From JAZKFT01 sp965246935 (GTDB lineage Bacteria; Bacteroidota; Bacteroidia; Chitinophagales; Chitinophagaceae): a stretch of 64,000 bases of DNA. The notes under the pieces were generated by a model. It ran no database searches. It was not told the DNA's origin and saw only the letters and a list, made by a program, of their open reading frames with translations. Shown here piece after piece: positions 17,811-26,527 of the stretch; the first letter of the stretch is position 1; the number at the start of each line of letters is the position of its first letter. The translations under genes and the position numbers were made by a program. Location of the stretch: positions 372,001 through 436,000 of the forward strand of contig CBDFGC010000037.1 of the NCBI GenBank assembly GCA_965246935.1, in the 5' to 3' direction.

Positions 17811-19880
17811 ATGAAAAAGAGTAAAAAAGAGAAACCGGAAGTCGTACCAACGAATGATAAAAACACAGCCATTTCCCTATCTTCAAAAAAAGCAACACCC
17901 CGAAAACGTCCGGCATTAGCTAAAACGAATAAATCAACTATTTTGAAATACGAAGACATCCATTTTGTAGATAGTACCCGTCCTGTTTGGAACTATTCGC
18001 TGTTTACAGAAGAGGTGATCAACAATTTTCAAAATGGCACACTGTACGAAGCTTACAATTATTTTGGCAGCCAAAAAGCAACGGTACTCAATAAGGAAGG
18101 TTATTATTTTGCGGTTTGGGCGCCCAATGCAACGGCCATTTCCGTGATTGGAGACTTTAACCAATGGCAGCCCAATACTCATCCACTAATGGTACGATTA
18201 GATCACAGTGGCATTTGGGAAGGCTTTATTCCGGGATTTGGTGAATTTGAAAAATACAAATATCATATCCACGGTTTTATGGGTGCACAAATAGATAAAG
18301 GTGATCCGTATGCCCGCCACTGGGAAAAACGGCCGAATACGGCCTCCGTAACTTTTTCTACCAATTATAAATGGCAGGATGATAGCTGGATGAAGACCCG
18401 TAAAAAACACAACTCGCTCCAGGCCCCGTGGACGGTGTATGAAGTACACTTAAATAGTTGGATGCGGCCCGATAAAAACAATGAAGAAACGTATAACACC
18501 TATGCCCAGATTGAAGAAAAATTAGTGCCATATGTAAAGGAGATGGGCTTTACGCATGTTGAATTAATGCCGGTGATGGAGCACCCGTTTGATGGAAGCT
18601 GGGGCTATCAGGGTGCCGGCTATTTTGCACCCAGCAGCCGCTTTGGCACACCAGACGAATTTAAACAGTTGGTAGATGCTTTTCACCGGGAAGGCATTGG
18701 CGTAATACTGGATTGGGTTCCCTCGCATTTCCCGTACGACAGCCATGGCCTTTTTATGTTCGATGGCACCCATACCTACGAATATGCCGACATGCGCAAA
18801 GGTTACCACCCCGACTGGAACAGTTATATTTTTAATTACAAACGGGCCGAAGTACGAAGTTTTCTGATCAGTAGTGCCCGGTTTTGGATAGAGCAGTACC
18901 ATGCCGATGGCATCCGGGTAGATGCTGTAAGCAGCTTATTAAAGCTGGATTACAGCCGGGAGGAAGGTGAATGGGAGCCGAATGAATTTGGGGGCAATGG
19001 CAACCTGGAGGCAATATCGTTGGTAAAAGAACTAAATGAGACAATCTACCGGGATTTTCCGGATGTGCAGATGATAGCGGAAGAAAGCACCAACTGGCCC
19101 GGTGTAAGCAGGCCTACTTTTGCTGACGGGTTGGGTTTTGGCATGAAATGGATGATGGGCTGGATGCACGACACATTGGATTATTTTAAAACATATCCTT
19201 ACGAACGCCGGCATATACAGGATAAGCTAAGCTTTAGCATGGCATATTATTATGATGAAAACTTTATGCTACCGCTAAGCCACGATGAGGTAGTACATGG
19301 TAAAAGCCCGATGCTCTATAAAATGCCCGGCGATGAATGGCAAAAATTTGCTAACCTGCGATTGATGTACACCTATATGTTTACCCATCCCGGCGGCAAA
19401 TTGCTGTTTATGGGAAATGAATTTGGCGCTACACAGGAGTGGAACTATAAAACTGAGCTGCAATGGGATTTACTGCAACATGCACCGCACAGCAAACTAA
19501 AAGACTTTGTAAAGGATTTACTGCACCTGGTAAAAGCTGAACCTGCTTTTTACGAAAACCAATTTAAGCAGGAAGGCTTTGAATGGATTGAGCTAAACCG
19601 GCGTGACCAGTGCATTATTGCATACCGGCGCAAAGGCTTAAAGCCGAAAGATGACTTATTGATCGTTTTCAATATGCTACCCGACCCGGTACACGATACC
19701 AGCATTTATGCCACCGGCAAAAAAGAATGGAAAGAAATTTTTAACAGTGATGCTGAGAAATACTGGGGCAACGGGCACGTTTACAATCCGGACATATTTA
19801 TAAACCTGGTAAATAAAAAAAATGCGGAATATGAGATTAAGTTGCACCTGCCACCACTTGGAGCCATTATTTTGAAATAA
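17811..19880 (+). CDS. glgB: 1,4-alpha-glucan branching enzyme
   Basis: 689 aa GH13 enzyme that makes alpha-1,6 branches in glycogen. A CBM48 region (about 90-190, YYFAVWAPNATAISVIGDFN) precedes the (beta/alpha)8 barrel. The catalytic residues are D371 (GIRVDAVSS), E424 (IAEEST) and D492 (LSHDEVVHG). The C-terminal all-beta domain ends at GAIILK. Odd: the first 45 or so residues form a Lys-rich, low-complexity extension not seen in typical GlgB. No other glycogen genes are adjacent, though a GH13 amylase lies at 42719-44599. Confidence 0.95.
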   Translation: MKKSKKEKPEVVPTNDKNTAISLSSKKATPRKRPALAKTNKSTILKYEDIHFVDSTRPVWNYSLFTEEVINNFQNGTLYEAYNYFGSQKATVLNKEGYYFAVWAPNATAISVIGDFNQWQPNTHPLMVRLDHSGIWEGFIPGFGEFEKYKYHIHGFMGAQIDKGDPYARHWEKRPNTASVTFSTNYKWQDDSWMKTRKKHNSLQAPWTVYEVHLNSWMRPDKNNEETYNTYAQIEEKLVPYVKEMGFTHVELMPVMEHPFDGSWGYQGAGYFAPSSRFGTPDEFKQLVDAFHREGIGVILDWVPSHFPYDSHGLFMFDGTHTYEYADMRKGYHPDWNSYIFNYKRAEVRSFLISSARFWIEQYHADGIRVDAVSSLLKLDYSREEGEWEPNEFGGNGNLEAISLVKELNETIYRDFPDVQMIAEESTNWPGVSRPTFADGLGFGMKWMMGWMHDTLDYFKTYPYERRHIQDKLSFSMAYYYDENFMLPLSHDEVVHGKSPMLYKMPGDEWQKFANLRLMYTYMFTHPGGKLLFMGNEFGATQEWNYKTELQWDLLQHAPHSKLKDFVKDLLHLVKAEPAFYENQFKQEGFEWIELNRRDQCIIAYRRKGLKPKDDLLIVFNMLPDPVHDTSIYATGKKEWKEIFNSDAEKYWGNGHVYNPDIFINLVNKKNAEYEIKLHLPPLGAIILK

Positions 19881-20121
19881 AACGAACGGAAAAATGACCG
19901 AAGGCCGGCATAGCTTTTTTACATCTTTGCATTGTATGCAATATAAAGCGATGCCGTCCTTTATCACGTAACGTACAATTCATTCACTATCAGGGGCTCC
20001 ACCGCCAAAAAGGCTTTCTGCAATGCTTTGATCAAAAACGAAAGAAAGGCTGCCGGAAGCGCCTCCGTCTGATAAAGCCTGGCCGGTTTTATAACTAACA
20101 GCAAAAGAAAATGTAGCAACG

Positions 20122-21156
20122 ATGTTCAGCAAGTTTGTGATAACAGGTTTTTGTGCATTCGCCTTCAGCAGTGTGTTTGCACAGGTAAATAATAAAGACA
20201 GTGCGGTTTTTTATTACGCGAAAGCGCAGCAACAGCAGGCGGAACGACGTTATAAGGAAGCGGAAGAAAGTTATCTGAAAGCAGTTTTTTATCAGCCAAA
20301 AGATGCGGCTATTTACAATTCTTTAGGCAAGTATTACCTGGAAATACGGAAGTATAGCGAGGCCTTACCAGTGTATGAACGGCTGCATAAAATGGATCCG
20401 CAGAATGCAGAAATATTAAGCCAGTTGGCTAATCTCTCTTTCAATCTAAAGAAATATGAAAATGCGGCTACCTATTTTGAAGAATTAAAGCCGATGCCGG
20501 AATTTACGGATGCCGATGCTATAAAGATGGGCAAAGCCTATGAGCAGTTAGAAAATTTTGGAAAGGCGATTACTAGTTATGAAACAGCCCTGCGTAAAAA
20601 TGCTACAAATGCAGATGCAGCCTATTACTTGGCCCGCTGCTACGTGGAAACCAGCGATTACAAAAAAGCCGCAACCTATTATCAGCAGGCTATTGCACTG
20701 GCCCCAACCAAATTTGCCTGGATATACGAATTGGGCCTGGTGCATTTTTCATTGCAGGATTTCCCGAATGCAGTAGCCCAGTTTGAAAAAGCACTGGCTG
20801 CCGGTATGCCCCGCAGCCTTGCCTATCTTGAGAATTTAGGTATGGCACAGATTAATACAAAAGATTATGAAAAAGGAATTGCTGCTTTTGAAGAAATACT
20901 GTTGAAAAAGCCGACCGACCAGGATATTTTATACATGGTTGGGCAAACCTGGTACAAAGCAGGTAAATATGATAAAGCAATCGCCAGTTGGGAAAAAGTG
21001 ATGAATGTAGATGAAACAAACTACCGGGCCTTGTACATGATGGGCATGGCTTACCAGAAGTCGGGCAAAATAGACAAAGGCCGGGCTATTTGCGACCAGG
21101 CCATTGCTAAAGACCCTTCATTGGCTAAATTAAAAATGGAAAAATTTTCGTTTTAA
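20122..21156 (+). CDS. Secreted tetratricopeptide-repeat protein
   Basis: 344 aa with signal peptide (CAFAFSSVFAQ, cleavage near residue 21). At least eight 34-residue TPR units cover the rest, for example YKEAEESYLKAVFYQPKDAAIY and YDKAIASWEKVMNVDETNYRAL. Probably a periplasmic scaffold for protein-protein contacts; no catalytic domain. The partner is unknown. It is followed after 5 nt by the decayed zeta-toxin tail on the other strand. Confidence 0.88.
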   Translation: MFSKFVITGFCAFAFSSVFAQVNNKDSAVFYYAKAQQQQAERRYKEAEESYLKAVFYQPKDAAIYNSLGKYYLEIRKYSEALPVYERLHKMDPQNAEILSQLANLSFNLKKYENAATYFEELKPMPEFTDADAIKMGKAYEQLENFGKAITSYETALRKNATNADAAYYLARCYVETSDYKKAATYYQQAIALAPTKFAWIYELGLVHFSLQDFPNAVAQFEKALAAGMPRSLAYLENLGMAQINTKDYEKGIAAFEEILLKKPTDQDILYMVGQTWYKAGKYDKAIASWEKVMNVDETNYRALYMMGMAYQKSGKIDKGRAICDQAIAKDPSLAKLKMEKFSF

Positions 21157-21161
21157 GATAA

Positions 21162-21413
21162 CTAACTTTTATTTTTCGATCTTTCATATTGAAGCCGGAC
21201 TGTCTCAATTGTATCCACATCTTTTGCTGAAATACTTTTCTCGTCTAAGATTATAGCTGAATCTATGAGGAAATGATTTTGAAACCATTCAGATAACTTA
21301 TCTGTTTTTAGTAGCATCTTTTTATTCTTCATTTCCGCTATCAGCACATGCTGTTCAGAGCTATCTATAAATCGAATCTGGTCTGGTATTTTCCAGATTG
21401 CCGCCCCGGATTT
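21162..21413 (-). pseudogene. C-terminal fragment of a zeta-toxin-like kinase, next to IS110
   Basis: The frame is open from 21413 to the stop at 21162 without a proper start. It contains DQIRFIDSSEQHVLIAE, which fits the last strands of zeta-toxin/P-loop kinases, and ends in TIETVRLQYERSKNKS. The tail resembles that of the second remnant at 22866-22937 (TIEEVWLQYKRLKNKC), so the two are homologous. The fragment breaks at the presumed right end of the IS110 element. Assignment to zeta toxin is inferred through the second remnant's P-loop. Confidence 0.6.
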
Positions 21414-21445
21414 CTATGACAAAAAAAAATGAATTTTCAAGTATT

Positions 21446-22438
21446 TCAAGCAGCTTTATTCACATACTCTTTGTTGTTATTCACACAGGCTAATACCCTG
21501 GCCAACAGTTTATTTTTTACGGCGTTTAGTACACTCATTTTGTTTTTCCCCTCTGCTACTTTTCTTTCATAATACGCTTTTAAATCTACATCCAGTTTCA
21601 CCGCTGTCAGCGATGCCATGTGTAGGTTGCATTTCAGCTTTTTATTGGCCATCGAATGTACTTTTGTTTTGCCCCGGACACTGCTGCCGGATGAATATTC
21701 AAACGGCGCTACCCCACAATAACAAGCTAGTTTTCGGCTATCGTTTAATATGGTAAAACCGTTCGTATGAATGATCAGGTTGACGGCCGTAACAAAGCCA
21801 ATCCCTACCACTGATGTTGTAAATTTATACACCTCTTTGAGCTTCTCATCTGCATTTACCGCCTCCGTGATCTTTGCTTCCACGGCCTTCAAATCTTTTT
21901 CAATAGCATCTATTGATTTCCTGATTGTTTTGCCAAGCAGTTTTGCCATTTCGGGGTTGCCTGATTCTTCAAACTCCTGGATAGGGGTAATCAATCTTTT
22001 TTGTGTTTCTACCAGCCTTTCCCTTAAAGCTGCTAAATGCTTAATCTTATCAACCGTAGTATGCATGGGCTTCCACAGCCGTAAGCAGTCCAGGTTTTTG
22101 GAACAGTAAAGGGCAATGCGTTTAGAATCTACCTTGTCATTTTTACCTCTTTGCAATGCCGTTGCTTTCTTGATCCTGGCAGCATGTTCCACCCAGGTAT
22201 CAATGGCATTGGCAGTAAGGAACTGAGTAAGGGTAAAACAGTATAGCCCTGTGGCTTCCATGCAAAACAATGCCTCATTAAAATTAATGTGAAGCTCTTT
22301 GAGCCATTGCAAAAGCGCTTTCATTCCTGCGCTGTCATTAGTAAACTGCTGATGCGTAATTTGTTGGAAGTGCAGCAGCGAAATGTCTACTGTTTTTTTG
22401 GATATATCTACTCCAAAAAAGTAGTTGTACTGTTTCAT
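21446..22438 (-). CDS. IS110-family transposase (DEDD recombinase)
   Basis: 330 aa. RuvC-like DEDD domain: D11 (FFGVDISKK), E61 (CMEATGLY), D101 and D104 (KNDKVDSKR). A coiled linker occupies about 130-200, and the Tnp_20/IS116 domain follows, with HhH-like SVVGIGFVTAVNL and the serine-rich YSSGSSVRGK (249-257) that supplies the nucleophile. Complete and without frameshift, so possibly active. IS110 recombinases use a bridge RNA made from the element's own end. Confidence 0.96.
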   Translation of the reverse strand: MKQYNYFFGVDISKKTVDISLLHFQQITHQQFTNDSAGMKALLQWLKELHINFNEALFCMEATGLYCFTLTQFLTANAIDTWVEHAARIKKATALQRGKNDKVDSKRIALYCSKNLDCLRLWKPMHTTVDKIKHLAALRERLVETQKRLITPIQEFEESGNPEMAKLLGKTIRKSIDAIEKDLKAVEAKITEAVNADEKLKEVYKFTTSVVGIGFVTAVNLIIHTNGFTILNDSRKLACYCGVAPFEYSSGSSVRGKTKVHSMANKKLKCNLHMASLTAVKLDVDLKAYYERKVAEGKNKMSVLNAVKNKLLARVLACVNNNKEYVNKAA

Positions 22439-22462
22439 GGTTTTAAGTTTAAAACAATCATA

Positions 22463-22604
22463 GATATAAGCTTCTTTGAAACCTTAATAATAGCCCATAA
22501 CGGCTGAATTTCTATTTGAAGCATCTTATATCAAAAAAGAGCCTGTCTTAATCCAGGGATGTACCTTTAAGTACGGTCGTGTCCATAGTGCACAGGCTCT
22601 TTTT
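22463..22604 (-). ncRNA. Candidate IS110 bridge RNA
   Basis: Between the element's left end and the transposase ATG the minus strand can form two large successive stem-loops. SL-A (22534-22604) has a 13-bp perfect stem AAAAAGAGCCTGT/ACAGGCTCTTTTT round a 45-nt loop. SL-B (22463-22532) has the stem GATATAAG/CTTATATC round a 54-nt loop. Two large loops in this position match the target-binding and donor-binding loops of bridge RNAs. Base pairing to the element ends was not verified. Confidence 0.6.
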
Positions 22605-22714
22605 GATTGCGGTTATTAACAAATTTAAGTTATCAACAAAGAAAAAAAGAAGCAAAAAAAGAAAGGTAATAGTAGTAGTAATACATTTATAAAATTGATC
22701 AGTACAAACCTAAA

Positions 22715-22853
22715 GGTTCGTGTCTCACGAACCGGAATGGTCGGTTTTATTACGGTTATATGTTAATGAATATATCGGTTTTACCGTATAGCATTATTAA
22801 TCACCACAAAAATATATTCAAATTTGATCTTTCCGGTTCGTGAGACACGAACC
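22715..22853. repeat. REPIN-like pair: two inverted 19-bp hairpins
   Basis: GGTTCGTGTCTCACGAACC at 22715-22733 and its exact reverse complement GGTTCGTGAGACACGAACC at 22835-22853, each a hairpin by itself, 101 nt apart. The arrangement is that of a REPIN (two REP units head to head). Confidence 0.8.
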
Positions 22854-22865
22854 AGAGCAATGCGG

Positions 22866-23073
22866 TTAGCATTTGTTTTTCAATCTTTTATATTGCAGCC
22901 AAACTTCTTCAATTGTATTAGCCTCTTTTGCCAACATTCCCTTTTTATCTTGATTACTTAGCTATCTCATCGGAATTAATAACAGGAACGCCGGGAGGAA
23001 CTAAATCGAAAGTTGCCGTGGTTTTGCCTGTGCCATTTGCACCTGCAATAAAGTATAATTCAGGCAGGCTCAT
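22866..23073 (-). pseudogene. Decayed zeta-toxin-like kinase gene with internal deletion
   Basis: From an ATG at 23073 it reads MSLPELYFIAGANGTGKTTA..., the P-loop N-terminus of zeta toxins, and stops at 22954 after 39 codons. A homologous C-terminal tail (LAKEANTIEEVWLQYKRLK) continues at 22937-22866. The middle, including most of the kinase fold, is missing. The ATG overlaps the stop of the upstream small gene as ATGA, the layout of a toxin-antitoxin operon. Confidence 0.75.
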
Positions 23074-23327
23074 TTGTAGAACTTTTCTTCTATTGCCTCT
23101 CTCCTACCATCCACATACTCGGCATATACCTGCCCGTCAACGCTTATATAAATCGGTAGGCCTTTGGAGAAAGCTTTTTCTTTTGCCCGGCGGGTAATGC
23201 TTTTGGCAGCTTCTTCAAACTCCTCAGCATTCATTTCAAATACCGATTTCTTTGCGCCGCCGTAATTTACCAGAATAGGCTTGTAAGGTGATTTTTCTTC
23301 CATCATCATTTCATTTAACGGGTTCAA
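23070..23327 (-). CDS. Small antitoxin-like protein upstream of the zeta-toxin remnant
   Basis: 85 aa, charged, no membrane segment. Features are a Met-rich start, KKSVFEMNAEEFEEAAKSITRRAKEKAF (helical, cut here as EMNAEEFEEAAK and TRRAKEKAF), then a beta-like GLPIYISVDGQVYAEY and a basic end. In Bacteroidota genomes small proteins of this shape precede zeta-toxin-like genes, and the ATGA overlap with the broken toxin supports that role. The gene itself looks intact, so it is an orphan antitoxin candidate. Family not named with certainty. Confidence 0.65.
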   Translation of the reverse strand: MNPLNEMMMEEKSPYKPILVNYGGAKKSVFEMNAEEFEEAAKSITRRAKEKAFSKGLPIYISVDGQVYAEYVDGRREAIEEKFYK

Positions 23328-23381
23328 AGTTCGTTACTACAGATGTACGAAGGCCTTTGAAAGCCTATTTATATTACGGCT

Positions 23382-23484
23382 TTGTAGGAACGTGCTTTGC
23401 GGCACGTTCAGCAGGGAAGCAGGTTTCATCACAAAATCAGCTTTTCTGCCATTTCAGAACACGCCGTAAGGCGTGTTCCTACAA
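23382..23484. repeat. Second REPIN-like pair
   Basis: TTGTAGGAACGTGC...GCACGTTC (23382-23409) and the inverted relative GAACACGC...GCGTGTTCCTACAA (23457-23484) share the TTGTAGGAAC lead and form separate hairpins. A further palindrome AGGCCTTTGAAAGCCT lies just before (23351-23366). Confidence 0.75.
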
Positions 23485-23553
23485 AAAATTTGATCGTTGT
23501 GAAGGTTCTGAACACCTACGATTTAACAATTCTGCAATACAATATGAAAGTTC

Positions 23554-24579
23554 TTACCCCTTTCTTTTCACCGCAGGTATTTCAACCTTGGCTTTTTTCT
23601 TAATTGTTTTCGCTTCTACTTTTTTGGCAGCATTTTTTTCCGACTGTTCTTCCAACTTTGATTCATTTACATCCCCGTTGTCGTTCATCAGCAAGTCGGG
23701 CCGGGGCTCGTTGCCGTCTTTCAAGGCTAATCCCTGCAGTGGATTTGGATTATGTACCCATTTACCATCCTGCCATTTCAATCCTTCGTAATCTCCATCC
23801 GGTATATAACTATATTTTTTATCAGGCTCATTGCTTTCGCTCACCAGGTGGTCAAACAGGATCAGGTCTTTCTCCTCGTCGTACATCAGACGTGCCTTTC
23901 CTTCCTTTTTATATTCGATATTAAAACGCTGCCAACCAGGCGTCCAAAGCGAATCCCGCCGATCGAAGCTAAAATAATTGCCACCAAATTGAGGTTGCCC
24001 CTGGTTGTTAAACGTAAGTATATCCATCCATTTTTTGGTACTGCGATACCCGTTTTCATCATAGCCAAGCAGGGTATAAATCTTTTGACCTTTGTATTCT
24101 TTCTGAATAATTTTATAATAGATAGCGCCGATCCAATTAGTATTTTGCCTCACAGAATCATTCGGTTCCTCCGTATATTCCGATGCATCAAATAAAGGAA
24201 ACAATTCAAGGCTTCCATTGGCGGTGTTCTTCTGAATAGCCCCTTTTTGCCGGAAGTTTTGTTCATCTACAAAATACTCCCAGGTAAGAATGCGGAAACT
24301 GCTATCAGGTGGATAAATAATACTGAGTGTTTGCACAGAGTCGAACGGGTAGTAAAAACTATAAGGTGCTTTTAATGCCCGTACCAACGACCGGGTAAAA
24401 AAACTGTCGCTACGCATCCGGTTTGCCAGCAAGCTATCATCCAGTAACTGACTACCTAATGTTTGCAGTGTGTCTTCCGTTTTTTCCAGCCGGGCTTTTT
24501 CTGCAGCAGGCATAGATGGCTGTGCAAAAGCAATTACAGAAAGCAGTAAGGCAGCAGGCAGCAAAAAATATTTAATCAT
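23554..24579 (-). CDS. Hypothetical secreted protein
   Basis: 341 aa with a signal peptide (LLLSVIAFAQ, cleavage near residue 20). The body is beta-rich with many aromatic residues (DSVQTLSIIYPPDSSFRILTW, GAIYYKIIQ), and the C-terminus is Lys-rich (KKVEAKTIKKKAKVEIP). I do not recognise a named family; similar secreted proteins are common in Chitinophagaceae. Gap to gmhB is about 90 bp on the same strand, so it may be the last gene of the heptose transcript. Confidence 0.75.
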   Translation of the reverse strand: MIKYFLLPAALLLSVIAFAQPSMPAAEKARLEKTEDTLQTLGSQLLDDSLLANRMRSDSFFTRSLVRALKAPYSFYYPFDSVQTLSIIYPPDSSFRILTWEYFVDEQNFRQKGAIQKNTANGSLELFPLFDASEYTEEPNDSVRQNTNWIGAIYYKIIQKEYKGQKIYTLLGYDENGYRSTKKWMDILTFNNQGQPQFGGNYFSFDRRDSLWTPGWQRFNIEYKKEGKARLMYDEEKDLILFDHLVSESNEPDKKYSYIPDGDYEGLKWQDGKWVHNPNPLQGLALKDGNEPRPDLLMNDNGDVNESKLEEQSEKNAAKKVEAKTIKKKAKVEIPAVKRKG

Positions 24580-24668
24580 ACACCAGCAAGTTAATTAATT
24601 GATCGTACAACGTAAGCCACTACACTATTATTTTAACATGGGTTTGCCCGTCAGCATTTTAGGAAAAC

Positions 24669-25223
24669 TTACCATTTTGTAAGATTATCCTGTAAATAAA
24701 CAGCAGCTTCATACAACGATGAAAAATGAAAATCATACAAGGCCGGGTCTACGTTTGCTACTGGTTGGGTAGTAGTTAGTAAAATGGTTTTCATACCCAG
24801 GTTACGGCCAAACTGCATATCCGTAATGTTATTGCCAATCATTATGCTGTGGATAAATTCAATGGCCGGGAAGTCCTGTTTTGCCTGTAGTGCCATTCCA
24901 TTATTTGGCTTACGGTACAGGCTGCTGCGGTCACCATCGGCAGCATAATAAATTTTATCAATACGGCCACCGCTTTCTGTAATCGCCTTCGTCATATTAG
25001 CATGTATGCGGTGTAACTCTTCCAGCGGTGTAGAACCGGTAAAAACGCCCCGCTGGTTGGTTGTTACCACTATGGTTTGAAACAGGGTAGCCATTATTTG
25101 GAGTGCCCTCAACGAATCGGGATAAAACTGAAACTGGCTCCAGTTATTTACATACCGTTGCGCTGCCGGCGGCTCATGGTTTATTACACCATCCCGGTCA
25201 AGAAAAAGGGTCGGGTTGTTCAT
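24669..25223 (-). CDS. gmhB: HAD-IIIA phosphatase, D-glycero-D-manno-heptose 1,7-bisphosphate phosphatase
   Basis: 184 aa. Removes one phosphate from heptose 1,7-bisphosphate. HAD motif I is FLDRDGVIN (D9, D11), motif II lies in VVTTNQRGV and motif III/IV in YRKPNNGM and IGNNITDM. The Cys/His zinc loop of E. coli GmhB is not visible between about residues 85 and 110 (YYAADGDRSSLYRKP), so this is a zinc-loop-less variant. Start at 25223 follows hddC by 28 nt. Third or fourth enzyme of the pathway encoded by the upstream genes. Confidence 0.85.
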   Translation of the reverse strand: MNNPTLFLDRDGVINHEPPAAQRYVNNWSQFQFYPDSLRALQIMATLFQTIVVTTNQRGVFTGSTPLEELHRIHANMTKAITESGGRIDKIYYAADGDRSSLYRKPNNGMALQAKQDFPAIEFIHSIMIGNNITDMQFGRNLGMKTILLTTTQPVANVDPALYDFHFSSLYEAAVYLQDNLTKW

Positions 25224-25251
25224 CAAAGTTGCTTTTCTGTCGTGTAAATTG

Positions 25252-25950
25252 TTAACGGGTTTGTAACTCCAGGTTAGCCCGTTCAAAATCTGCCGGCATA
25301 CCTATGTCAATAAAATAAGCATCATCTATCAAACCGTATAATGGGGTCTTATCAACCTTTGCTTCCAGGTAATCCTTTTCAAATGAAAACCTGCCAGGCC
25401 AGAGCTGTTGTAAAAAAGAGTGCACATCCAATACATACAAGCCGCCGTTGATGAGGCCGTCTTTATAAAACTGCTTTTCCCGGAAAGAGGTAATCTGCTG
25501 ATAATTGTTCACTTCAACTACACCATAACGATCTACGTTTTTCATCGGTTTCAGGTACAACAAACAGGCTGCTTTCTTTGCTTCAAAAAATGACATGGCA
25601 TTTTGAATAGAAGCTTTATACAAGGTGTCCCCATTGGCAACCACTGCATATTTGCCCTTTACCTGGCTGCTTGCTTTTACAATAGCCCCGCCGGTTCCGA
25701 GCGGTTTTTCTTCCACGGAAAACGAAATATCCCAATCGCTGAAATGCTGCTGCACATGTTCCTGAATAATGGCTGATTGGTAACCAAGTGCCATAATAAA
25801 ACGATTGATGCTCTGACTAGCCAAATGTTCCAGCACATAATCTATAAAAGGTTTTCCGGCTATAGGGGCCATACATTTGGGCAAATCAGGTACAGTACTG
25901 CGCAAACGGGTACCAAGCCCGCCCGCCAGTATAATGGCTTCGGTAATCAT
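25252..25950 (-). CDS. hddC: D-glycero-D-manno-heptose 1-phosphate guanylyltransferase (nucleotidyltransferase)
   Basis: 232 aa. Couples heptose 1-phosphate to GTP to give GDP-heptose. The nucleotide-binding opening is AIILAGGLGTRLRS, followed by PKCMAPIAGKPFIDYVLEHL, and DTLY (about residue 100) sits at the metal-binding aspartate. Start at 25950 has a good GGAGGGG ribosome site and overlaps the gmhA stop as ATGA. The GDP rather than ADP specificity follows from the presence of hddA and the absence of hldE. Confidence 0.87.
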   Translation of the reverse strand: MITEAIILAGGLGTRLRSTVPDLPKCMAPIAGKPFIDYVLEHLASQSINRFIMALGYQSAIIQEHVQQHFSDWDISFSVEEKPLGTGGAIVKASSQVKGKYAVVANGDTLYKASIQNAMSFFEAKKAACLLYLKPMKNVDRYGVVEVNNYQQITSFREKQFYKDGLINGGLYVLDVHSFLQQLWPGRFSFEKDYLEAKVDKTPLYGLIDDAYFIDIGMPADFERANLELQTR

Positions 25951-26525
25951 ACCCCTCCAAAATAAGCGGCTTCTACCAGTTGACAAATGATATGGCCGAT
26001 GAGAATGTGCGATTCCTGAATGCGGGGCGTATCGGTAGAAGGTACATTCAGCAGGTAATTGCTCCACTCCTTTAAAGCGCCGCCGGTTGCACCCGTAAAG
26101 CCTACTGTGATCATCTCCTTTTCTCTGGCCGTTTTAAATGCCCCAACTATGTTTGTCGAATTGCCGGAAGTTGAAAGTCCGACCAGCACATCGCCCGGCC
26201 TGCCAATACCATGCACCAGCCGACTGTAAATAACATCAAAACTATAATCGTTACCGATAGCAGTAAGGTAGGAGGTATTGGTATGAAGCGCCTCAGCAGG
26301 CAGTGCCTCCCGGTCTAAATAAAAGCGGCCACTAAACTCTGCCGCCAGGTGCTGTGCATCGGCTGCGCTGCCACCATTGCCGCAAAACAAAACTTTGTTT
26401 CCCCTTTTAAAACAGTTTACAATCACAGCAGCCACATTCTCTATCCGTATAATCATTTCATCATCCTGCAATAATTGTTGCTTTACAGATATGGAAGCGG
26501 CGATGAGGTCTTTAATTTGTTGCAT
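25947..26525 (-). CDS. gmhA: Phosphoheptose isomerase
   Basis: 192 aa SIS-domain enzyme that turns sedoheptulose 7-phosphate into D-glycero-D-manno-heptose 7-phosphate. Diagnostic stretches are FCGNGGSAADAQHLAAE (about 47-63), GLSTSGNSTN and TPRIQESHILIGHIIC with the zinc/active-site Glu and His. Start ATG at 26525; a TTG four codons earlier lies in the repeat arm. Overlaps hddC by 4 nt. Confidence 0.93.
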   Translation of the reverse strand: MQQIKDLIAASISVKQQLLQDDEMIIRIENVAAVIVNCFKRGNKVLFCGNGGSAADAQHLAAEFSGRFYLDREALPAEALHTNTSYLTAIGNDYSFDVIYSRLVHGIGRPGDVLVGLSTSGNSTNIVGAFKTAREKEMITVGFTGATGGALKEWSNYLLNVPSTDTPRIQESHILIGHIICQLVEAAYFGGV

Positions 26526-26527
26526 TG

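Larger units (their letters stand above)
21414..22610 (-). mobile_element. IS110-family insertion sequence (approximate ends)
   Basis: Consists of the transposase gene, about 30 nt after its stop and about 170 nt of structured non-coding DNA before its start. No terminal inverted repeats are expected for IS110, so the ends are estimated from where the zeta fragment breaks and where the stem-loops finish. The long noncoding side precedes the gene, as in the IS110 group rather than IS1111. Confidence 0.7.

Noticed and set aside
22534..22604. Reading the 13-bp stem as a plain terminator
   Set aside because: The 45-nt loop is far too long for an intrinsic terminator and its place before an IS110 transposase fits a bridge RNA better.
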